This document shows positions 1-8,692 of a stretch of 64,000 nt of DNA, one piece after another; the stretch's first letter is position 1, and each line of letters starts with the position of its first letter. Source of the DNA: Marinobacter segnicrescens (GTDB taxonomy: Bacteria; Pseudomonadota; Gammaproteobacteria; Pseudomonadales; Oleiphilaceae); assembly GCF_900111555.1 (NCBI RefSeq), contig NZ_FOHZ01000002.1:186001-250000 (forward strand). Reading direction: 5' to 3'. Under the pieces are notes generated by a model. The model was not told the DNA's origin. It ran no database searches and saw only the letters and a list, made by a program, of their open reading frames with translations. A program made the position numbers and the translations under genes.

Positions 1-1
1 C

Positions 2-286
2 CTGAATGCTGAGACGGCCTGCCAATGGGGCCTGGTGAACCGGGTGGTCGCGGCGGACAAGCTGATGGATGAGGCCCTGGCGCTGGCGGATGACATTACC
101 GTAGTAGAGCCGCCTTTCCTGGCCAAGTACCGCCACCTGATTGAACATGGTGCCAACCTGTCCATGGACGACGCCCTTAACTACGAAACCCTGTTCTCCT
201 CCATCGAGAACGACAAGGTCACCCCGGACGATATCGAACGTCGCCGCCTGGCTGTGATGGAACGTGGCCGCGCCCGCAAGGGGTAA
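2..286 (+). CDS. Enoyl-CoA hydratase/isomerase (crotonase) family protein, C-terminal part
   Basis: The reading frame is open to the window edge, so only the last 94 residues are visible. They contain the crotonase stretch AETACQWGLVNRVV, which in this family follows the active-site fold and leads into the C-terminal helices. The tail is helical and ends in a basic run (RRRLAVMERGRARKG). Crotonases hydrate or isomerise enoyl-CoA thioesters in the cytoplasm. The catalytic Glu and oxyanion-hole residues lie upstream of the window, so the exact reaction cannot be told. The gene sits 8 bp before the MFS gene and leads into an acyl-CoA ligase, which fits a CoA-thioester catabolic operon. The GTG at 35 is internal, not the start. 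Confidence 0.85.
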   Translation: MNAETACQWGLVNRVVAADKLMDEALALADDITVVEPPFLAKYRHLIEHGANLSMDDALNYETLFSSIENDKVTPDDIERRRLAVMERGRARKG

Positions 287-294
287 CGTGGCCC

Positions 295-1734
295 ATGCCG
301 ACCTCTATGGAACAGCTTCAGGAGCGCTACGGACAGCGCTATAAATGGTGGGTGATGATCACGGTCATGACCGGCACCATGACCATGTCGTTGTCATCTA
401 CCATCGTAAACGTAGCCTTGCCGGACATCATGGCAACCTTCTCGGTCAGCCACACGATGGGGCAGTGGCTGGTCACTGCCTTCCTTGCCAGCATGGCCAT
501 TGGCATGCTGCTCAATGTGTGGATGGTGGACCGGTTTGGTCCCCGTACCACCTATATGGGCGCACTGGTCGTGTTCGTGGTAGCCGCCATAGCTGGCGGC
601 CTGGCCATGAATTTCGGCATGTTGGTCGTGGTGAGGGTACTGCAGGGCCTTATCGCCGGTATGGTACAGCCCCTGGCTATGTTGATGCTCTATGCGGTAT
701 TCCCCGTTAACCAGCGGGGCCAGGCCATGGGGCTGTATGCCATGGGCGTGGTACTCGGGCCCACCGTCGGCCCGGTGGTGGGTGGCGTGCTGGTGGACTG
801 GTGGTCCTGGCGTGCGGTATTCCTGGTGGTACTGCCCTTCTGTATCGCCGCCTTCTGGCTTGGCAGCACCTTCCTGTCGCGGCCGTCCAGTGCCCCCCCG
901 GTGCACCGTCGCCTTGACGGCGTTGGTCTGCTGTTGCTCACCGGTTGGATGGTAGCGCTGTTGTGGGGACTGTCGGAAGGCCCTCACCTGGGCTGGGGCA
1001 GCCTGCCGGTCACCCTGGGATTGCTTGCTGCCGCTGCCCTGTTTGCAGGGTTCACGCTGCACCAGTTACGCAGCCGGTCACCCCTGCTGGCCCTGCGCAT
1101 CTTCCGTCATACTGGCTTTACGCCCGCCTTCCTGGTCGCCATGCTGACCGGTGCCGGCCTCTTTGGCTCGGTGTATCTGCTGCCCATGCTGGTGCAGACG
1201 GCTATGGGGGAGTCCGCCTCAGCGGCTGGCATGTTGCTGATGCCCGCCGGCCTGGCGATGGCTTTCTCCTTTCCGATTATTGGCCGGCTCACTGACCGGG
1301 TACTGCCCAAGCTGCTGGTGGCAGTCGGCCTGGTGCTGTTTGCCCTGTCCAGCATCGTGCTGAGCGAGGCACGGGCCGATATGTCACTGGTACTGATTGC
1401 GATGATGGCCGCACTGGGCCGGGTCGGGCTGGCCATGACCATGCCCCCGGTGGTGATCGGTGCGGTGAGCATCGTGCCCCAGAACATGATCAACCAGGCC
1501 ACCGGCCTGATCAGCTTTGCCCGTCAGTTCGGCGGCTCACTGGGGGTCAGCCTGTCCGCCATACTGCTGCAGGAAAATACGCTGTGGACGGCTTCGCTCG
1601 GCGTACCCGAAGCCTTCCCCGGCTACCAGGATGCCTTCGCCCTCATGGCGCTGCTCTATCTGATCGGGCTCTACCCCATGGCCCGGATGCAATCACCACC
1701 GGCAGAGGACCGCAAACGGCCGCAACCTGCCTGA
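295..1734 (+). CDS. MFS transporter, DHA2 (EmrB/QacA) type
   Basis: A 479-residue, strongly hydrophobic protein with about 14 predicted membrane helices, the count typical of the DHA2 drug:proton antiporters. Visible family marks are the N-terminal SSTIVNVALPDI helix, the loop-2 motif VDRFGPR (about residues 79-85) and the antiporter motif C region GVVLGPTVGPVVGGVL (about 151-166). It probably exports a toxic compound or metabolite using the proton gradient. It starts 8 bp after the crotonase stop and precedes an acyl-CoA ligase, so the substrate may be linked to the acid degraded by this cluster. That link is inferred. The upstream AAGGGG is a reasonable ribosome site. Confidence 0.88.
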   Translation: MPTSMEQLQERYGQRYKWWVMITVMTGTMTMSLSSTIVNVALPDIMATFSVSHTMGQWLVTAFLASMAIGMLLNVWMVDRFGPRTTYMGALVVFVVAAIAGGLAMNFGMLVVVRVLQGLIAGMVQPLAMLMLYAVFPVNQRGQAMGLYAMGVVLGPTVGPVVGGVLVDWWSWRAVFLVVLPFCIAAFWLGSTFLSRPSSAPPVHRRLDGVGLLLLTGWMVALLWGLSEGPHLGWGSLPVTLGLLAAAALFAGFTLHQLRSRSPLLALRIFRHTGFTPAFLVAMLTGAGLFGSVYLLPMLVQTAMGESASAAGMLLMPAGLAMAFSFPIIGRLTDRVLPKLLVAVGLVLFALSSIVLSEARADMSLVLIAMMAALGRVGLAMTMPPVVIGAVSIVPQNMINQATGLISFARQFGGSLGVSLSAILLQENTLWTASLGVPEAFPGYQDAFALMALLYLIGLYPMARMQSPPAEDRKRPQPA

Positions 1735-1844
1735 CAGATGTCAGGAAAGGTTCCGTCCCCGTGAGACTTTGTTGTAAGGTGACCCTACGCTCCAAGAGAA
1801 ACGCCTCGACAATTCGTCTCATCAATAACGAAGGAACAATAATA

Positions 1845-3398
1845 ATGATCCTCACTGATTTGCCGGAACAGAGCCTCGAACGCTTTGGCGAATACACCAT
1901 GCTGTACGCCGGCGAGCGGGAAGTCACCAACCTGGAACTCCAGGACAGTGCCAACCGGCTGGCCAATGGCCTGCATAACCTGGGCGTCAAACCCGGTGAC
2001 CGGGTGGTGGTGTGCATGCCCAACAGCCCGGAGGTCTTCATCGCCTACCAGGCAGTACTCCGCGCTGGCGCCATCGTACTGCCAGTGATGTTTGTGCTTC
2101 ATCCGCGGGAGATCGGCTTTATCCTGCAGGCCTCCGGCGCCAGCGCCGTGATCACCAGCCAGGCCATTCTGCCGTCTATCGAGCAGGCAACTTCCGGCAT
2201 GGAGACACCACCGAAACTGGTGGTGGCGGGCATCGCCCAGAACCAACCGAGTCCCAACGCCGGCATACCCTGTAACAGCCTGTGCTCACTGATGGCCGCT
2301 GCCGACCCGGAAATCGAGCTACCGCCGATCAAGGAAGACGACGTCGCCGTTATCCTGTTTACCTCCGGCACTACCGGGCAGCCCAAGGGGGTGATGCTCA
2401 CCCACCGTAACCTCTACAGCAATGCAGCTTCCGCCGTGCAACTGGCAGAGGAAGCCGGCGACGAACCCGGTACCACCATTGGCGTGCTGCCACTGGCGCA
2501 CATCTATGGTTTTACCATGGCCAACACCCTGTTCCTGCGTGGTAGCAGCGTGGTTATCCTGCCCAAATTCGACGTGCGGGAAGTGTTCGAGGCTGTCCAG
2601 AAACACAAGGTAACGGCATTCAGTGCGGTTCCGGCCATGATCTACGCCCTGACAACCGCTCCGGAAGCCGAGGAATACGACCTCACCTCGCTGGAATCGG
2701 TCGGTTCCGGGTCCGCGCCCCTGCCGGTGTCGCTGATCGAAGCATTCCGCAAGCGCTTTAACGCCGAGATCTATGAAGGCTATGGCCTGTCCGAAGCCGC
2801 GCCCACCGTTTCCGCCCACCGCAAGGGCGAGCCCGTCAAGGCCGGCTCGGTCGGCCGCGCCTTCCCCGGTGTGGAACTGCGCATTGCTGACGAACTGGGC
2901 AACCCGCTGGCCGTCGGTGAAGTGGGTGAACTGCTGGTGCGGGGCGAGAATATTACCCCCGGCTATTACAACAACGAGGAAGCCACCCGGGCTGCCCTGA
3001 AAGATGGCTGGCTGCATACCGGTGACGTAGCCCGGCTGGACGAAGACGGCTACCTTTACATTGTCGATCGCAAGAAGGACCTGATTCTTCGGGGCGGTTT
3101 CAACATCTACCCCCGGGACCTGGAAGAGCTGATTTCCCGTCATCCCGCCGTGGCCGAAGTGGCAGTCGTAGGTGTTCCGTCGGAGCGTATGGGTGAGGAA
3201 GTCGTGGCCGTAGTCGTTCGCAATCCGGACACCGACATCACCGAGGAGGAACTGCTCGCCTTCTGCCAGGAGCGACTGGCCAAGTACAAAACGCCCCGCA
3301 AGGTGGTCTTCATGGAGGCCATGCCCCGCAACGGTGTTGGCAAGATCCTGAAGAAATCCCTGCGAGAGCAGGTTGCGGAACAGGTGGAGATCGATTAA
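1845..3398 (+). CDS. AMP-forming acyl-CoA synthetase (long-chain fatty-acid--CoA ligase type)
   Basis: A 517-residue ANL-superfamily enzyme that activates a carboxylic acid with ATP and CoA. The P-loop-like motif VILFTSGTTGQPKG is near residue 168, the adenine motif YEGYGLSEAAP near 309, the hinge GWLHTGD near 387 with DRKKDLILRGGFN after it, and the C-terminal catalytic Lys in GVGKILKKSLRE near 496. The open frame extends upstream to 1584, but that part overlaps the MFS gene. The ATG at 1845 with AAGGAA about 9 bp before it fits the family start. Chain length or aromatic specificity cannot be read from sequence. Its neighbours, a crotonase and an MBL hydrolase, support a CoA-dependent catabolic role. 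Confidence 0.9.
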   Translation: MILTDLPEQSLERFGEYTMLYAGEREVTNLELQDSANRLANGLHNLGVKPGDRVVVCMPNSPEVFIAYQAVLRAGAIVLPVMFVLHPREIGFILQASGASAVITSQAILPSIEQATSGMETPPKLVVAGIAQNQPSPNAGIPCNSLCSLMAAADPEIELPPIKEDDVAVILFTSGTTGQPKGVMLTHRNLYSNAASAVQLAEEAGDEPGTTIGVLPLAHIYGFTMANTLFLRGSSVVILPKFDVREVFEAVQKHKVTAFSAVPAMIYALTTAPEAEEYDLTSLESVGSGSAPLPVSLIEAFRKRFNAEIYEGYGLSEAAPTVSAHRKGEPVKAGSVGRAFPGVELRIADELGNPLAVGEVGELLVRGENITPGYYNNEEATRAALKDGWLHTGDVARLDEDGYLYIVDRKKDLILRGGFNIYPRDLEELISRHPAVAEVAVVGVPSERMGEEVVAVVVRNPDTDITEEELLAFCQERLAKYKTPRKVVFMEAMPRNGVGKILKKSLREQVAEQVEID

Positions 3399-3412
3399 AC
3401 CGTAACGACACC

Positions 3413-3437
3413 ACCCCGGCCACCAAAAGGCCGGGGT
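3413..3437 (+). terminator. GC-rich hairpin after the acyl-CoA ligase gene
   Basis: ACCCCGGCC pairs perfectly with GGCCGGGGT across a 7-nt loop. There is no T run after it, so it may only attenuate transcription or protect the 3' end between the ligase and MBL genes. Confidence 0.45.
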
Positions 3438-3467
3438 TCAATAATAAAGAACAAGAAGCGGATTCCC

Positions 3468-4451
3468 ATGAGCGCTGAAGCCCCTACGATTATCCCCTTT
3501 AGCCATGGCATCTACGCCATTGATACCGAATTTGCCGGCAGCCAGATGATGGATGCCAGTCATCTGATCGTCGACAGCGGCGAAGCCGCGTTTGTGGACG
3601 TGGGCAGCAACTTTTCCATTCCCATCCTGCTGGCCGCCCTCGACAAACTGAATATTGCCCGGAACCAGGTGCGCTACGTCTGTATTACCCACGTCCACCT
3701 GGACCATGCCGGCGGTGCCGGGCAAATCATGCGGGACCTGCCGGGGGCCACCCTGGTGGTCCATCCCCGGGGTGCCAGGCACATGATTGATCCCAGCGCC
3801 CTGTACGAAGGGGCGCGCCAGGTCTATGGCACCGAAACCATGAAAAAACACTACGGTGAACTGATACCGGTTCCTGCTGAGCGCATCCTGGAAGTCCACG
3901 ACGGCGACACCCTGCCACTGGGCCAGCGCACCCTGACCTTCCTCGACACCCCGGGCCATGCCCTGCATCACTACTGCATCCACGACAGTGAAGCCGGCGC
4001 CGTGTTTTCCGGGGATACCTTCGGCATCTCCTACCGGTCACTGGATACAGACAAAGGTCCCTTCATGTTTCCGGCGGCCACGCCGGTGCAGTTCGACCCG
4101 GACAAGGCCCACGAATCCGTGGACCGGCTGTGTGCCCTCAAACCCCGTGCCATTTACCTCACCCACTTCAGTGAGGTGACTGCCATTGACGACCTGGCCG
4201 CCCAGCTCCATGGCGATCTGGATGCCTATGCGGCCATCGGACGCAAGTACCGGGCCGAGGAGCCGGACATCCAGGGCATCCGCGCCGACCTCAAGGCACT
4301 GTTTGCCCGCAGGCTGGCCGAACACGGCTGCAACCTTGATGACGAGGGACTCGAGCAGGCCCTGGGCATGGATATCACCCTCAATACCCAGGGGGTTGCC
4401 GTGTGGTCAGCCAAGCAATTCAGAACGTCCACGTCTACGACCAAAGTCTAG
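3468..4451 (+). CDS. MBL-fold metallo-hydrolase
   Basis: A 327-residue cytoplasmic metallo-beta-lactamase-fold hydrolase. The metal-binding signature HVHLDH lies at residues 75-80. A further metal-ligand His occurs in LDTPGHALHHYC, the FSGDTFG segment supplies the bridging Asp, and THFSE carries the last His. The C-terminal third is helical and probably forms the substrate lid. Proteins of this size and layout include thioesterase- and glyoxalase-like hydrolases. Its position 69 bp after an acyl-CoA ligase suggests a thioester or lactone hydrolase, but no specific substrate can be assigned. Confidence 0.85.
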   Translation: MSAEAPTIIPFSHGIYAIDTEFAGSQMMDASHLIVDSGEAAFVDVGSNFSIPILLAALDKLNIARNQVRYVCITHVHLDHAGGAGQIMRDLPGATLVVHPRGARHMIDPSALYEGARQVYGTETMKKHYGELIPVPAERILEVHDGDTLPLGQRTLTFLDTPGHALHHYCIHDSEAGAVFSGDTFGISYRSLDTDKGPFMFPAATPVQFDPDKAHESVDRLCALKPRAIYLTHFSEVTAIDDLAAQLHGDLDAYAAIGRKYRAEEPDIQGIRADLKALFARRLAEHGCNLDDEGLEQALGMDITLNTQGVAVWSAKQFRTSTSTTKV

Positions 4452-4583
4452 GTAGCATATTGAATTAATTCACCCTTCACCTAATCCATGCTACGTTTAC
4501 CGCGTAAGAATGCAGGTCCCGACCCTGTCGCCGGGACCAAACGTTCGCCATCCTGAACAACAACAAACAGAGGAACGCGCATC

Positions 4584-5666
4584 ATGAAACGTCGTTCATT
4601 GTTCAAACGCGCCGCCGCGGCGGTAGCGCTGTCTGCTCTCATGGCCTCTCCGCTGGCCAGCGCCCAGGAAAAATTCACCCTCCGCCTCGCTGAAACCTGG
4701 GGCCCGAACTTTCCCATCTTCGGTGAAGCCACCAAGAGTATGGCCAAGATGGCCGAGGAAATGTCAGACGGGCGCCTGCGGATCCGTATCGATTCCGCCA
4801 ACAAGCACAAGGCCCCGCTGGGCGTCTTTGATATGGTCAAGGCCGGCCAGTACGACATGGGCCACTCTGCCTCCTACTACTGGAAAGGCAAGGTACCCAA
4901 TACCCTGTTCTTCACCAGCATGCCCTTCGGCATGACCGCCCAGGAACAGTACGCCTGGTTCTACTACGGTGACGGCATGGAGCTGATGCAGGAAGTCTAC
5001 GAGCCCCACAATATGCTGTCCTTCCCCGGCGGTAACACCGGCATCCAGATGGGTGGCTGGTTCCGTAACGAGATCAACTCCCTGGAAGACCTGGAAGGCC
5101 TGAAAATGCGCATTCCCGGCTTTGCGGGTGAAGTGTTCGCGGAAGTGGGCGTCAACCCCACCAACATTCCGCCGGGCGAGCTGTACACCGCCCTGGAACG
5201 TGGCACCATCGACGCGGTGGAGTGGGTCGGACCGGCCCTGGACCTGCGTCTCGGGTTCCAGCAAATTGCTGACTACTACTACACCGGCTGGCATGAACCA
5301 GCCACCGAGCTGCAGTTCCTGGTCAACAAGGACGTCTGGGAAAAACTGCCCAAAGACCTCCAGCAGATTCTCCGGGTGGCCATGCGCACCGCGGCCTACG
5401 ACATGATGATTCAGTCCGTGCACGAAAATGCCAAGGCCTGGGCCTCTATCCAGGAGGAACACCCGAACGTGAAGGTGAAGAACTTCCCGGATGAGGTGTT
5501 CCAGGCCATGGTCGAAGCCAACAAGAAGCTCCTGCGCGAAGCCGCAGAGGGTGACGAGCTGGCCGCGAAAATCATCGAGTCCCAGGAGAAGTATCTGAAG
5601 GACGCCCGCGCCTACATCGACATCGCCGACCGTGCCTACCTGAACAACATGGCTGAAGTCGAGTAA
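4584..5666 (+). CDS. dctP: TRAP transporter substrate-binding protein (DctP family)
   Basis: A 360-residue periplasmic solute receptor of a tripartite ATP-independent transporter. The N-terminus is a Sec-type signal with a basic start (KRRSLFKRAAAA) and likely cleavage after PLASAQ. The motif GLKMRIPGFAGEV holds the conserved Arg that binds the ligand carboxylate in DctP proteins. The segments GHSASYYWKGK and ELYTALERGTIDAVEWVGP resemble the 2-oxoacid-binding TakP branch. The ligand is therefore probably a small carboxylate, but this is inference. The dctQ and dctM genes follow after 198 bp. A close paralogue lies at 11742-12815. Confidence 0.93.
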   Translation: MKRRSLFKRAAAAVALSALMASPLASAQEKFTLRLAETWGPNFPIFGEATKSMAKMAEEMSDGRLRIRIDSANKHKAPLGVFDMVKAGQYDMGHSASYYWKGKVPNTLFFTSMPFGMTAQEQYAWFYYGDGMELMQEVYEPHNMLSFPGGNTGIQMGGWFRNEINSLEDLEGLKMRIPGFAGEVFAEVGVNPTNIPPGELYTALERGTIDAVEWVGPALDLRLGFQQIADYYYTGWHEPATELQFLVNKDVWEKLPKDLQQILRVAMRTAAYDMMIQSVHENAKAWASIQEEHPNVKVKNFPDEVFQAMVEANKKLLREAAEGDELAAKIIESQEKYLKDARAYIDIADRAYLNNMAEVE

Positions 5667-5702
5667 ACAGACCGATAAGGCAGGCACAGGTTGTCATGCC
5701 CG

Positions 5703-5733
5703 ACGCCGGAGTCTCCCAGCGAGACTCCGGCGT
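5703..5733 (+). terminator. 13-bp perfect hairpin between dctP and dctQ
   Basis: ACGCCGGAGTCTC pairs with GAGACTCCGGCGT around a CCAGC loop, 37 bp after the dctP stop and followed by a weak T-containing stretch. Such a hairpin can stabilise the dctP transcript and reduce read-through, giving more binding protein than permease. Confidence 0.65.
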
Positions 5734-5864
5734 TGTTATCTGTGGGGGAAGTTTGTGAAAAAGACACCGCGTTCGCGTAAACTACCGGCGTTTTTTCCAC
5801 AGGCCTGCCCCAAAACCGGAACCTGAAGCCGGGTGGCCGTATTCCCGGAGCACGAGGATTCATC

Positions 5865-6413
5865 ATGCGATGGCTCAGACTGATTGATAACGGGCTAGGA
5901 CGCATAGCTTACATGTGTGGCTGGATTGCCAGTGTGGCGTTCATTCTGCTGACATTGAACGTTTTCTACGACGTGGTCGCGCGCTACGCCTTCAACAATG
6001 TCTCCATTGGTATGCAGGAGATGGAATGGCACCTGTATTCGGTGGTATTTCTGATGGGTATTCCCTATGCCCTGCGCACCGACGGCCACGTCCGCGTGGA
6101 TGTGCTGTACACCAAGTGGAGCGAAACCTTCAAGGCCTGGGTCAACCTGGTGGGCGCGCTCCTGCTGGTCATCCCTTTCGCGGCCTTTATAGCCTGGCTG
6201 GGTATCGACTTCGCCGTCGAGTCCTACAACCTGGGCGAAAGCAGTGGTGATCCCGGAGGCCTGCCCCACCGATGGATCATCAAGAGCCTGATTTCCTTTT
6301 CATCCTTCTTTACCGCCATCGCGGGTATCAACATGGTGACCTACGCCATTCGCGTGCTGAAACGCGATGCCCACTATGAGAACAGCGAACACAGCGCCGG
6401 AGGTCTCGCATGA
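5865..6413 (+). CDS. dctQ: TRAP transporter small permease (DctQ family)
   Basis: A 182-residue membrane protein with four predicted helices, as expected for DctQ. The pattern QEMEWHLYSVVFLMGIPYALRTDGHVRVD (broken here across about residues 50-78) is the family core, with the EWHL and HVRVD elements conserved. It pairs with DctM to form the Na+- or proton-driven transport unit in the inner membrane. The start has AGGA ahead of it, and its stop overlaps dctM by 4 bp (ATGA), which points to translational coupling. Confidence 0.92.
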   Translation: MRWLRLIDNGLGRIAYMCGWIASVAFILLTLNVFYDVVARYAFNNVSIGMQEMEWHLYSVVFLMGIPYALRTDGHVRVDVLYTKWSETFKAWVNLVGALLLVIPFAAFIAWLGIDFAVESYNLGESSGDPGGLPHRWIIKSLISFSSFFTAIAGINMVTYAIRVLKRDAHYENSEHSAGGLA

Positions 6414-7711
6414 TCGGTATTATTATGTTCGGCGTGTGCTTGCTGATGCTGCTGTGGGGTTTCCCGGTAGCGTTCACCTTTGGCGGTGTAGCACTGCTGT
6501 TTGGCCTGATCGCCGAGGGCCCCAGCCTGTTCGCGTTCATGCCCTACCGCATCATGAGCATCATGACCAACACCACGCTCATGGCGGTCCCCCTGTTTAT
6601 CTTCATGGGCCTGGTGCTGCAACGGACCAAGCTGGCAGAGCAGTTGCTGGAGTCCATGGGCAAGTTGTTTGGCGGTGTACGCGGCGGCCTTGCCATTTCA
6701 ACCATCCTGGTCGGTGCATTGCTTGCCGCCTCTACCGGCGTGGTCGGCGCGAGCGTGGTAGCCATGGGGCTGATCTCCCTGCCGGTCATGCTTCACCACG
6801 GCTACAAGACCGAGCTGGCCACCGGCACCATCTGCGCCTCCGGCACCCTGGGACAGATTATCCCCCCCTCAATCATCCTGATTATCCTCGGGGATGTGAT
6901 GGGGCTGCCGGTAGGCGACCTGTTCAAGGCCGCCGTGGTGCCCGGGCTGATACTGATCGGTCTCTACGTGGCCTACATTCTGATCATGTCCTTCCTCAAA
7001 CCGGAAATCGCCCCGGCCATGCCCCGGGATGAAAACCAGTCCAGGGCCCAGGAGGTGCGTAAAGCTCTGCTGGCGGTTATCCCGCCCCTGGCCCTGATCA
7101 TCGTGGTACTGGGCTCCATCTTTGCCGGGGTGGCCACGCCAACCGAATCTTCTGCCCTTGGGGGCGTGGGTGCGGTTATCCTGGCACTGCTGTACCGCCA
7201 GTTCTCCTGGCAGATTATCTGGGATTCGGCGAAGGATACGGTCAAGGTCACCGCCATGGTGTTCGCCATCCTGGTGGGCGCCACGGCCTTCTCCATGGTG
7301 TTCAGCTACACCGGCGGCGACTACCTGCTGGAAGAATGGATGCTGGCGCTCCCCGGCGAAAAATGGGGCTTCCTGATCCTGTCGATGCTGATCATCCTGT
7401 TCCTGGGCTTCTTCATCGACTTCGTGGAAATCTCGTTTATCGTGGTGCCTATCCTGGCGCCGATTGCGGAACTGCTTGGCATCAACATGCTGTGGTTCGC
7501 CATCCTGATCGCCATGAACCTGCAGACCAGCTTCCTGACGCCTCCGTTCGGGTTCAGCCTGTTCTACCTGAAGGGCGTGGCACCACCAGGGGTAGCCACT
7601 ACCCAGATCTACCGGGGCGTGGTGCCGTTCATCCTGATCCAGATCGCAGTGGTCATTACGCTGTTGGTGTTGCCCGAATGGTTCGGGCTGAGCGCGACCT
7701 CCGGATACTGA
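6410..7711 (+). CDS. dctM: TRAP transporter large permease (DctM family)
   Basis: A 433-residue inner-membrane protein with about 12 helices, typical for DctM. Conserved parts include TLMAVPLFIFMG near residue 61, the GALLAASTGVVGASVVAMG segment near 103, GTLGQIIPPSI near 145, and the C-terminal TSFLTPPFGFSLFYLKG. It carries the substrate that DctP delivers, driven by the ion gradient. It overlaps dctQ by 4 bp and ends just before a strong intrinsic terminator, so dctPQM is a self-contained transport unit. Confidence 0.94.
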   Translation: MIGIIMFGVCLLMLLWGFPVAFTFGGVALLFGLIAEGPSLFAFMPYRIMSIMTNTTLMAVPLFIFMGLVLQRTKLAEQLLESMGKLFGGVRGGLAISTILVGALLAASTGVVGASVVAMGLISLPVMLHHGYKTELATGTICASGTLGQIIPPSIILIILGDVMGLPVGDLFKAAVVPGLILIGLYVAYILIMSFLKPEIAPAMPRDENQSRAQEVRKALLAVIPPLALIIVVLGSIFAGVATPTESSALGGVGAVILALLYRQFSWQIIWDSAKDTVKVTAMVFAILVGATAFSMVFSYTGGDYLLEEWMLALPGEKWGFLILSMLIILFLGFFIDFVEISFIVVPILAPIAELLGINMLWFAILIAMNLQTSFLTPPFGFSLFYLKGVAPPGVATTQIYRGVVPFILIQIAVVITLLVLPEWFGLSATSGY

Positions 7712-7724
7712 TCAATGTGCGTTC

Positions 7725-7756
7725 AAGGGGTCGGCACATGCCGGCCCCTTTTTTTT
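7725..7756 (+). terminator. Intrinsic terminator after dctM
   Basis: AAGGGGTCGGC pairs with GCCGGCCCCTT (one G-T pair) around ACAT. The stem runs straight into an unbroken T tract of eight. This is the best canonical plus-strand terminator in the first 10 kb and closes the TRAP operon. Confidence 0.92.
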
Positions 7757-7888
7757 GCCTGCAACCCTATCCAACCTTCGCAATGATTGATGTGTTCCGC
7801 AGAACGAGAGAAGATACCGTTTTCAGCATTCACGGATGAACCCTGCTGCCCCTCTATTCAAACCAACAAACACAAAAAGGGACATGCC

Positions 7889-8671
7889 ATGAAACTCAAA
7901 GATTCCGTCGCCATCGTAACCGGCTCATCGTCCGGCATCGGCGCTGCCATTGCCCGCCTGTTTGCGGAGCACGGCTGCCATGTGGTGATCAACTACAGCA
8001 ATAACGAGGACGGCGCCCGTGCCGTTGCCTCTGACTGTGAACAGCACGGCGTACAAACCCTCGTCTGCAAGGCCAATGTGGCCGAAGATGCCGATTGCAG
8101 GACCCTGGTGGATGCCACCCTGGAGAAGTTCGGCCGGGTGGATATCCTCATCAACAACGCCGGCACCACCAAGTTCTGCGACCACAACAACCTGGACGGC
8201 CTGGACAAGCAGGACTTCCTCGATCTTTACGCTGTTAACACCGTGGGCGCCTATCAGATGACCCGGGCCGCGGAAAAAGCGCTGCGCGCCAATGGTTCCG
8301 GCCACATCATCAACATGGCTTCCATCGCCGGCCTGGCAGGCATCGGCAGCTCCATTGCCTACGCTGCTTCCAAGGGCGCGCTGGTCACCATGACCCGTTC
8401 CCTGGCCCGGGTGATGGGACCGGAAGTCAGGGTAAACGCCGTATGCCCGGGCTTTGTTCAGGGTGAGTGGCTGAAAAAGGGTCTTGGCGAGGATAAATAC
8501 AACGCCCTGCTGGAGAAAACAAAGGGCGCCGCGCCCCTGCACGACGCCGCCTCACCGGAAACCGTGGCGGACGTCTGCCTGGGTCTGATCATCGGCGGTG
8601 ACCTGACCACAGGCGAAACCATTCTGATCGACGGCGGCGCGCACCTGGGTGCAGCCCCGGTCCGTCGATAA
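7889..8671 (+). CDS. SDR-family NAD(P)-dependent oxidoreductase
   Basis: A 260-residue classical short-chain dehydrogenase. TGSSSGIG (11-18) binds the cofactor, NNAG is at 89-92, the catalytic Ser is S145, and Tyr/Lys are Y158 and K162 in YAASK. The end, ETILIDGGAHLG, is typical. The frame is open upstream to 7787, but the ATG at 7889 with AAAAAGGGA ahead starts exactly at the family N-terminus. It would oxidise or reduce a hydroxy/keto group in the cytoplasm; FabG-like proteins look similar. It is followed 21 bp later by a PanE-like reductase, so the two are likely co-transcribed after the dctM terminator. Confidence 0.9.
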   Translation: MKLKDSVAIVTGSSSGIGAAIARLFAEHGCHVVINYSNNEDGARAVASDCEQHGVQTLVCKANVAEDADCRTLVDATLEKFGRVDILINNAGTTKFCDHNNLDGLDKQDFLDLYAVNTVGAYQMTRAAEKALRANGSGHIINMASIAGLAGIGSSIAYAASKGALVTMTRSLARVMGPEVRVNAVCPGFVQGEWLKKGLGEDKYNALLEKTKGAAPLHDAASPETVADVCLGLIIGGDLTTGETILIDGGAHLGAAPVRR

Positions 8672-8692
8672 AACCAGGGAGCAAGCAATTCC

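Noticed and set aside
1584..1844. N-terminal extension of the acyl-CoA ligase frame
   Set aside because: The segment overlaps the MFS gene in another frame, has no family similarity and no ribosome site; the ATG at 1845 is the supported start.
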